This document shows positions 1 to 5,227 of a stretch of 11,891 nucleotides of DNA, piece by piece; the first letter of the stretch is position 1; every line of letters starts with the position of its first letter. Under the pieces are notes generated by a model, which worked only from the letters and a program-made list of their open reading frames with translations, was not told the origin of the DNA and did not search any database. This DNA comes from Chloroflexota bacterium (lineage in GTDB: Bacteria > Chloroflexota > Dormibacteria > Dormibacterales > Dormibacteraceae), in NCBI GenBank assembly GCA_005880175.1, contig VBJR01000163.1, positions 13,388 to 25,278 on the forward strand, in the 5' to 3' direction. The position numbers and the translations under genes were made by a program.

Positions 1-193
1 GCTGCAGGTCCGCCGCGATCTCCCTGACGGTCTGCCGGCCGTCGCAGCGCGCCACGATCGCCCGGGCGGTCGGGTTCAGGGTGAGGACGCGCTCCGGGAG
101 CAGCACCAGGTCCACGCCGCGCCGGGCGTCGTGGCGCAGCAGCGCCCTCGCGGTCAGGCTGGGCACCGAGTCGGGCCCGATGCCGTTCAGCAA
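1..193 (-). CDS. pqqD: PqqD, PQQ biosynthesis peptide chaperone (partial, cut by window start)
   Basis: This is the N-terminal part of PqqD, the small RRE-fold protein that binds the PqqA precursor peptide and presents it to the radical-SAM enzyme PqqE. The visible reading frame carries the family pattern: VPSL near the start, then LLRHD, VLLPERVLTLNPTA, CDG and TVREIAADL. Only about 55-64 of the usual roughly 90 residues are inside the window. Two starts are possible. A TTG at 193-191 overlaps the end of pqqC and would suit translational coupling. A GTG at 166-164 begins directly at VPSL. Neither has a strong Shine-Dalgarno sequence; I chose the overlapping one with little conviction. pqqE would be expected next, outside the window. 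Confidence 0.85.
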   Translation of the reverse strand, partial: MLNGIGPDSVPSLTARALLRHDARRGVDLVLLPERVLTLNPTARAIVARCDGRQTVREIAADLQ

Positions 194-885
194 GACCCCG
201 TCCGCTCGACCGCGTCGAGGAGCGCCCACAGCACGCCGCACTTGAACTCGAGCGCGGCGACCGCCCGCTCCTGGGCCTCGCGGGTCGTCGAGGCTCGGGC
301 GACCAGCTCCAGCGCCTGCTGGGCCTCGCGGGGCGCGGCGTCCACGCGGTCGCGGAAGTAGCGCAGCCCGGTGGGGTCCAGCCACGGGTAGTGGCGCTCG
401 ATCGCGGCGACGCGGCTCGCCATCAGCGCGGGCGCGAACAGCTCGGTCAGCGACGACGCGACCGCCTCCGGCCATGGCCTCGCGCGACAGAAATCGACAT
501 AGCTGTCGACCGCGTCGCGGGCGGCGGGCAGGACGCCGGCACCCGCCTCGAGCCGGCGGCGGGGGATGCCCGCCGCCTCGCCGAGCTGCAGCCATGCCTC
601 GAGGCCGCCCTCGTCGCCCCGCGTGCCATCGTGGTAGAGGATCCGGCGCACCCACACCCGGCGTTCCTCGCGCCCGGGGAGCCGGGCCAGGATGAGCGCG
701 TCCTTGACCGGGATCTGCCGCTGGTAGTAGTAGCGGTTCTCGATCCAGGCCCGGAGCTGCTCCGGGCTGAGCAGGCCCTGGTGCATGGCCTGGTTGAACG
801 GGTGGCGGTCGTGGTAGCCGGCCTCGGCCACCGCCCGGAACTGCCCGAGAAGCTCGGCACGCGTCCACGGCTCGGGCGTGTCCAT
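187..885 (-). CDS. pqqC: PqqC, pyrroloquinoline-quinone synthase
   Basis: PqqC is the cofactorless oxidase that performs the last step of PQQ synthesis, ring closure and eight-electron oxidation of AHQQ, in the cytoplasm. The 232-residue protein has the usual length and hallmark blocks: NRYYYQRQIPVKDA (50-63), LYHDG (83-87), SSLTELFAP (144-152) and HYPW (165-168). Compared from memory with the Klebsiella enzyme, active-site residues are kept as H25, R51, Q55, K61, H85, E148, R158, Y176, R180 and K215 (offset +1). The position equivalent to Klebsiella H154 is Met155. Its ATG directly follows the pqqB stop (TAG/ATG), so translation is probably coupled. Family assignment is very firm; full activity is inferred. 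Confidence 0.97.
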   Translation of the reverse strand: MDTPEPWTRAELLGQFRAVAEAGYHDRHPFNQAMHQGLLSPEQLRAWIENRYYYQRQIPVKDALILARLPGREERRVWVRRILYHDGTRGDEGGLEAWLQLGEAAGIPRRRLEAGAGVLPAARDAVDSYVDFCRARPWPEAVASSLTELFAPALMASRVAAIERHYPWLDPTGLRYFRDRVDAAPREAQQALELVARASTTREAQERAVAALEFKCGVLWALLDAVERTGSC

Positions 886-1779
886 CTACAGCTCCAGGGC
901 CATGCCCTCGTCCGCGACCCCGAGGCCCAGGGCGGAGAGGGCTCGACGCTCGGGCGACGTCAGGTCGAGGACCGGGTTCGTGTTGTTCACGTGCACGTAC
1001 AGCCGATGGCTGGCCGGCAGGCGGGCGAGGCGCTCCGCGCTGCCGGCCGGCCCGGCGATGGGCAGGTGCCCCATGGCGCTGGCCGGCCTCGTGCCGGCGC
1101 CCGAGCGCCGCATCTCGTCATCGCGCCAGAACGTCCCGTCGAAGAGCACGCAGTCCGCGTCGCCGACCGCGGCCGCGACCTCCGGTGTCCAGCGCTCGAC
1201 GCCTGGCGCGTAGACGGCGACGCCGCCGGTCCGCCGGTCCTGGACCCGGAGGCCCACCGTCCAGTCGCCGCCCTCCTGGCCCTTGGCGTAGCGGGGCGGC
1301 CGGCCGCCGGTCCGGAACGCCTCCACGCGGAGCCCGTCGTCATCGAGGGAGAGCGGGACCCCCGGCACCAGGGTCCGCCATTCGAACGGGGCGTACCGGT
1401 CGAGGATGGGTCGGACCGGAAAGGCCGTCTTCAGCGCCTCGAGCACGGGCGTCGTGGCACAGACGGTCAGCCCGATTCCCTCGCGCAGCACGAGCAGGCC
1501 GAGCGTGTGATCGAGCTCGGCGTCGGTCAGGAGGACGCCGGCGATGGGCGTGGAGCGCGTGGCCGGCCCGGGGTGCAGCGTGGAGCACGACTCGACCTGC
1601 TGGCGGACGTCCGGTGTGGCGTTCATCAGGTACCAGGCGCGGCCGGTGGCACTGAACGCGACCGACGCGTGACTGAGTGGTCGCGCCCGCCCGTCACGGG
1701 CCAGGCGGCAGGTCGCGCACGCACAGTTCCACTGGGGGTAGCCGCCGCCGGCGGCTACCCCCAGCACGTGGACGATCAC
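886..1779 (-). CDS. pqqB: PqqB, metallo-beta-lactamase-fold PQQ biosynthesis protein
   Basis: PqqB belongs to the metallo-beta-lactamase superfamily and is thought to hydroxylate the cross-linked Glu-Tyr intermediate or help move PQQ. With the start used here the protein is 297 residues, close to the usual 300-308. It opens with VHVLGVAAGGGYPQWNC, as PqqB proteins do. The structural zinc cysteines C19, C21 and C24 are present, followed by TDAELDH (85-91), DGTFW (214-218), MGH (236-238) and the diagnostic HVNNTNP (263-269). The frame is open upstream to a GTG at 1854, but that would overlap pqqA completely and add an N-terminus foreign to the family. The GTG at 1779-1777 overlaps the pqqA stop as GTGA, which supports it as the coupled start. 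Confidence 0.96.
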   Translation of the reverse strand: MIVHVLGVAAGGGYPQWNCACATCRLARDGRARPLSHASVAFSATGRAWYLMNATPDVRQQVESCSTLHPGPATRSTPIAGVLLTDAELDHTLGLLVLREGIGLTVCATTPVLEALKTAFPVRPILDRYAPFEWRTLVPGVPLSLDDDGLRVEAFRTGGRPPRYAKGQEGGDWTVGLRVQDRRTGGVAVYAPGVERWTPEVAAAVGDADCVLFDGTFWRDDEMRRSGAGTRPASAMGHLPIAGPAGSAERLARLPASHRLYVHVNNTNPVLDLTSPERRALSALGLGVADEGMALEL

Positions 1780-1847
1780 CTGCGGTACGCGTATGCACTC
1801 GCCTCGGCGCTGACCTCCAGGACCTCGAAATCGGGCTCTTCCCACAT
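1776..1847 (-). CDS. pqqA: PqqA, PQQ precursor peptide (23 aa)
   Basis: This tiny gene encodes the ribosomally made peptide whose Glu and Tyr side chains are joined to become PQQ. The peptide begins MWEEPDFE and contains SAEASAY, so the obligatory E-x3-Y pair is E15 and Y19; it ends YRR. A length of 23 residues matches classical PqqA. A textbook Shine-Dalgarno GAGGAGG lies 9 nt before the ATG, and the gene sits 17 nt after the PQQ dehydrogenase stop. Its stop overlaps the pqqB start (GTGA). It is below the size limit of ordinary gene callers, and part of the pqqB frame extends over it. Motif, length, ribosome site and position agree, so the call is strong. Confidence 0.93.
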   Translation of the reverse strand: MWEEPDFEVLEVSAEASAYAYRR

Positions 1848-1864
1848 GCGTCACATCCTCCTCG

Positions 1865-4033
1865 TCACTGAACGACGATCTTGCCCGTGCTCTGGGGAAA
1901 CTCGGGGTCGTTGTAGAAGAACTCGCCGGGCGTGGTGAACGTGTGCTGGAACGATTGCCCCGGCATCAGCAGACCGGTGTCGAACTCGAACTCGAAGAAC
2001 GACACCGCGCCGTGAGCGTTGGCGTTGCCGGCGGGGTTGACGAAGGTCACCGTGGTCCCCACCGCGACGAGCAGGTTCTGCGGCGCCATCGCGTTCTGCG
2101 CCACCAGGTTCTCGGCGCCGCCCGGCTTCTGCGCGGTCGAGTCCCAGACGCGGCCCAGCGTGATGACGTTGCCCGCGGCCGCCCCCGTCACCGCCGGGCT
2201 GCGGATCTGGTTGCGCTTCGACGGCGGCGTGGGCGCCGGTGCCGGCGCCACCTGGCCTCCAAGCTTGAATGCCCACAGGTGGTCGCCCTTGGGGATATCG
2301 GGATACGGGAGCCCGTTGCCGCCGGCGAAGACGGCGATGTACTGCTCGCCGTCGATCTCGTAGCTGATCGGGCTGGTGTGCACACCAGCGCCCGTCTGGA
2401 AGCTCCACAGCTCGTCCCCGTTGGAGTCGTCCATCGCCACGAGAACGCCGTCGGGCCGGCCCTGGAACATCACCCGTCCGGCGGTGGTGAGGATCCCGTT
2501 GCCGTGAGCGAGCGACCAGTCGCCGTCCTTCGTCCAGACGGGCCTGTTGGTGCGGGGATCCACCGCGGCGATGCCGCCAGCGAAGAACTCTCCGAGCGGC
2601 CGGGAGGTGTTCACCCGGCCGCCGTCCGCGTTCGAGTACCCGGAGTTGATCAGCCCGTAGCCGACGTAGACGAGCCCCGTCTCCGGGCTGAACGAATCGT
2701 GCGACCAGTCGGCGCCGCCCCCCGCGCCGGGGAAGAGGATTGTGGCGCGGTCCCACATCGTCGTGAACATGGGCCCCGTCGGGTAGAACGGGACGGGACG
2801 CGTCGCCTTGTCGAATCGCGGCTCCTGGGGCACGAACGCCCCACCGCCCGGGAACGGCTGGGTGGGCCACGTCTTCTGCCGCGGGTCCTGCGGCACGGGC
2901 CGCTCCTCGATCCCATGCACGGGCTGACCGGTGGCGCGGTCGAGGATGAAGAACATCCCGACCTTGCTGCCGTAGACGACCACCTTGCGGATCTCACCGT
3001 CGATGCGCAGGTCGATCAGCACCGGCGCCATCACGTTGTCGTAGTCCCAGATGTCGTGGTGGACCGACTGGAAGTGCCAGCGGCGCTGACCAGTCTTGGC
3101 GTCGAGTGCCACGAGCGAGTTGGCGAACAGGTTGGTGCCGGCGCGAGTGGATCCGTCCGTTCTGGGGAACGGGTTGCCGAACGTCCGGTAGACCAGCCCG
3201 AGCTCGGGATCGATGGCGGGATGGATCCAGCAGACCGCCCCGCCGGTCTTCCAGGAGTCGCCGGCCCACGTGTCGTTGCCGAACTCGCCGGCCCCCGGCA
3301 CCGACCAGAACCGCCAGGCGATCTCACCGGTGCCGGCGTTCAGCGCGTAGGTCCGGCCACGCGCTCCGGCGGTGCTTCCCTGCATGCCCACGTAGATCAG
3401 GCCGTCCCAGTACACGATCGCGCCCGCGAGGGTGCCGACGTCACCGCCGCACTCGCCGCTCACCGGGTCGCAGCCGCTGCCCGCTCCGCCGTTCGTGAAG
3501 CCCTCGTCGAGCAGCTGCCGCTTCCACACGATCGCCCCGGTCCTCTGGTCGAGCGCGTAGACGATGTTCGCCCCGGAGGTGGAGAAGACCAGCCCCTTGC
3601 CGAGCGCCATGCCGCGCATGTTGGTCTGCGCTGAGCCGAGGTTCGTCCTCCACTTGATCGCCCCGGTCCGCCCGTCCACCGCGAAGACGTTCTGCTGGGT
3701 CGTCTGCACGTAGAGCACGCCGTCCTGAGCGACGACCGTGCTCTGCTGGGGAGCCGACTGATCGCCGCCCTCGAGGTGGACGTGCCAGGCGCCTCCCAGC
3801 CGGCCGGCGCTGCGCCGCGTGATCTGGTCCAGCGTGGAGTGGTTGTGGTTGGCGAGGTTCCCCCCGACCTGCGGGAAGTCCCGGCCCGCCACGCCGAAGC
3901 CGGCGGGCTGCGCCGGCGTGGTGTTCTCGTCGGCGGCGGCCGGGACGGTCAGCGTCCCCGCGGCGGCAGACGCGGCCGCAGTGGCCGCAGCCCCCACGAG
4001 GAACTGGCGCCGGTCGATGGGCTGTTTCAGCAT
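1865..4033 (-). CDS. Tat-exported PQQ-dependent dehydrogenase with C-terminal cupredoxin-like domain
   Basis: This 722-residue protein is a quinoprotein of the PQQ alcohol/sugar dehydrogenase superfamily. Residues 1-34 form a Tat signal (DRRQFLV, then an Ala-rich hydrophobic stretch ending AAA), so it acts outside the membrane. Residues about 50-592 form the eight-bladed propeller, with repeated blade motifs such as DGRTGAIKW, DQRTGAIVW and DAKTGQRRWHF. The motif HHDIWDYD (325-332) holds the likely catalytic Asp330 and a second acid, Asp332, that marks many lanthanide-using members. There is no CxxCH heme site and no adjacent Cys-Cys pair; C188 and C195 are near neighbours. After a Pro/Ala linker, residues about 610-722 resemble a cupredoxin, but apart from H674 the copper ligands appear lost. 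AGGAGGA lies 7 nt before the ATG. The substrate is unknown; a divergent dehydroshikimate dehydratase hints at quinate or shikimate. Confidence 0.92.
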   Translation of the reverse strand: MLKQPIDRRQFLVGAAATAAASAAAGTLTVPAAADENTTPAQPAGFGVAGRDFPQVGGNLANHNHSTLDQITRRSAGRLGGAWHVHLEGGDQSAPQQSTVVAQDGVLYVQTTQQNVFAVDGRTGAIKWRTNLGSAQTNMRGMALGKGLVFSTSGANIVYALDQRTGAIVWKRQLLDEGFTNGGAGSGCDPVSGECGGDVGTLAGAIVYWDGLIYVGMQGSTAGARGRTYALNAGTGEIAWRFWSVPGAGEFGNDTWAGDSWKTGGAVCWIHPAIDPELGLVYRTFGNPFPRTDGSTRAGTNLFANSLVALDAKTGQRRWHFQSVHHDIWDYDNVMAPVLIDLRIDGEIRKVVVYGSKVGMFFILDRATGQPVHGIEERPVPQDPRQKTWPTQPFPGGGAFVPQEPRFDKATRPVPFYPTGPMFTTMWDRATILFPGAGGGADWSHDSFSPETGLVYVGYGLINSGYSNADGGRVNTSRPLGEFFAGGIAAVDPRTNRPVWTKDGDWSLAHGNGILTTAGRVMFQGRPDGVLVAMDDSNGDELWSFQTGAGVHTSPISYEIDGEQYIAVFAGGNGLPYPDIPKGDHLWAFKLGGQVAPAPAPTPPSKRNQIRSPAVTGAAAGNVITLGRVWDSTAQKPGGAENLVAQNAMAPQNLLVAVGTTVTFVNPAGNANAHGAVSFFEFEFDTGLLMPGQSFQHTFTTPGEFFYNDPEFPQSTGKIVVQ

Positions 4034-4064
4034 GGCTCGCTCCTCCTGTGCGTACCTGCCGCCG

Positions 4065-5045
4065 TCAGCGGCAGAACGGCTTCATGCCCATCGCGGACTG
4101 GATCCCGCCGGCGATCAGCTTCTGGAAGCTCGATGCGCCCGGGAAGGCTGCGTCGTCGGCGAAGTCCCCTGCGTCGTGGCCGAGGGTGGTCACCCAGGAC
4201 CGGCCGCCGTCGTAGTACTGGCACCAGGCCACGGGATGGAAGTCGCCGAGGCCGGGGTCGCCGAGATTGCCCCTCGCTCCGGATGGCAGCGTGCTCTCGT
4301 CCACGGCGGCGAGGAACCGGACGTCCGTGGGGAAGGGGATCAGGTTGTACCACTCGTCGGTGAACGTCCAGCGCGCCGGCAGGCCGGCGGTGGAGGCGTC
4401 CCTGTGGTCTATGGTCGCCACGGTCCCGCTCTGGAGCGGCCCGTGGTCGTAGAAGTTGGCGTTGCCGAGCAGCCCCTCGTACCAGGGCCAGTTGTACTCC
4501 GCGCCGAACGCGTTGTGGATGCCGACGAACCCGCCGCCCGCCCGGACGTACTGGCGGAGCGACGTCTGCCCGGCATCGTCGAGCGTGGCCCGGTTGGAGC
4601 TGAAGAAGATCACGGCGTTGTACTTGAGCAGCTGCGCCGGGGTGGCGATCTGGGCCAGGTCCTCAGTCCAGTCAACGGTGAAGCCGTTCGCCTGGCCGAG
4701 CTCGATCATCTGGTTCTGGACCACGTTGGCGGCGGACAGCGGCGGGTCGAGACCGGGTCCGAGAGGCGGTCCGAGGTCAGCGTGGCGCGGCCCGGCGGTC
4801 CGGGTCCACAGCAGGGCGTGGAAGCCGTTGGCCGGGTTGAAGTTGCCCCAGTCGTGGTAGCACTTCGCGTCCGGCCCGCGGCAGACGCCGTAGTCGAAGT
4901 TGCCCAGGTTCTGCCGCTTCGCGCTGTCGGAGCTGGTCCGGCCGGCCCCGAGGTCCGCGAGCGCGATCCCGGTGGTCATCACCGCCGCCACCGCGAGCGC
5001 GGTGACGAGCGCCGTGGTGGCGATGGTGGCGGAACGACGCTTCAT
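4065..5045 (-). CDS. Secreted ThuA-domain protein
   Basis: This 326-residue protein has a Sec-type signal peptide (MKRRS, hydrophobic core about 8-28, probable cleavage after ALA30) and one ThuA-like domain, a class I glutamine-amidotransferase-like flavodoxin fold. Family marks are GGGFVGIH (170-177), WPWYEGLLG (186-194), H201, DEWY (230-233), HPVAW (270-274) and GR-VTTLGH (281-290). Four cysteines (55, 62, 275, 325) could form disulfides outside the cell. ThuA proteins take part in trehalose and keto-sugar metabolism, but their chemistry is poorly settled. ThuA domains are often joined to secreted sugar dehydrogenases, which agrees with the PQQ dehydrogenase gene 31 nt downstream. A purine-rich GGAGGAGAGAGGG precedes the ATG. 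It is probably the first gene of the operon. The domain call is firm; the role is inferred. Confidence 0.85.
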   Translation of the reverse strand: MKRRSATIATTALVTALAVAAVMTTGIALADLGAGRTSSDSAKRQNLGNFDYGVCRGPDAKCYHDWGNFNPANGFHALLWTRTAGPRHADLGPPLGPGLDPPLSAANVVQNQMIELGQANGFTVDWTEDLAQIATPAQLLKYNAVIFFSSNRATLDDAGQTSLRQYVRAGGGFVGIHNAFGAEYNWPWYEGLLGNANFYDHGPLQSGTVATIDHRDASTAGLPARWTFTDEWYNLIPFPTDVRFLAAVDESTLPSGARGNLGDPGLGDFHPVAWCQYYDGGRSWVTTLGHDAGDFADDAAFPGASSFQKLIAGGIQSAMGMKPFCR

Positions 5046-5070
5046 CGGGACATCCCTCTCTCCTCCGTAG

Positions 5071-5124
5071 GTCCGCTAGACGGACCGTGTGATCCGTGCT
5101 ACGGTTAGCGTCACTCTAGCGGAC
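5071..5124. repeat. 10-bp perfect inverted repeat, candidate operator
   Basis: GTCCGCTAGA at 5071-5080 is matched exactly by its reverse complement TCTAGCGGAC at 5115-5124, with a 34-bp spacer. The left arm also forms a second small palindrome with the next bases, GTCCG (5071-5075) and CGGAC (5081-5085). Inside the spacer, ACGGA (5080-5084) and TCCGT (5093-5097) form a further pair. Such nested symmetry 26-80 bp before the first operon gene is what an operator region looks like; the binding protein is unknown. Confidence 0.5.
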
Positions 5125-5169
5125 GCCAGGCGATGGCGCAAGGAGTTAGCGAGGTGGTCGACATCCGAC

Positions 5170-5182
5170 TCTGGATTCCAGA
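5170..5182. promoter_or_regulatory. 13-bp palindrome upstream of the dehydratase gene
   Basis: TCTGGATTCCAGA is a perfect 6-1-6 palindrome, 45 bp before the ATG at 5228. The TGGA/TCCA arms resemble the half-sites of some IclR-family repressors, a family that often controls aromatic and quinate catabolism. That link is only a resemblance. Confidence 0.4.
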
Positions 5183-5227
5183 CAGTGGAGCCGGGGGACC
5201 GCGTGGTGGGGCAAGCGGCGAACGCCG

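Larger units (their letters stand above)
5046..5227. promoter_or_regulatory. Divergent intergenic region between the PQQ operon and the dehydratase gene
   Basis: The 182 bp separate two divergent start codons and must hold the promoters for both sides. Clear -35/-10 boxes could not be picked. The part next to the operon is dense in repeats: TAGCG-type half-sites at 5106-5110, 5117-5121 and 5147-5151, and the inverted form CGCTA at 5074-5078. GTTAGCG occurs twice (5104-5110 and 5145-5151). No intact regulator gene is adjacent. No convincing gene was seen inside; open frames here are continuations of shadow frames. Confidence 0.6.

Noticed and set aside
1780..1854. Longer pqqB start at GTG 1854
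   Set aside because: It would cover pqqA fully and add 25 residues not found in PqqB; GTG 1779 gives the family N-terminus and overlaps the pqqA stop.
391..1938. 515-aa plus-strand ORF opposite pqqC, pqqB and pqqA
   Set aside because: It is Arg/Gly/Ala/Pro-rich, has no family motifs and lies antisense to three certain genes; it is a typical high-GC shadow frame.
1943..3634. 563-aa plus-strand ORF opposite the PQQ dehydrogenase
   Set aside because: Shadow of the propeller gene; low-complexity composition with no domain signature.
1865..4033. Naming the dehydrogenase XoxF, MxaF or a quinohemoprotein alcohol dehydrogenase
   Set aside because: No CxxCH heme site, no adjacent Cys pair, a Tat signal and an extra C-terminal domain; substrate class cannot be read from the sequence.
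3819..5108. 429-aa plus-strand ORF across the ThuA gene
   Set aside because: Antisense to a gene with a signal peptide and clear ThuA motifs; it has no own motifs.
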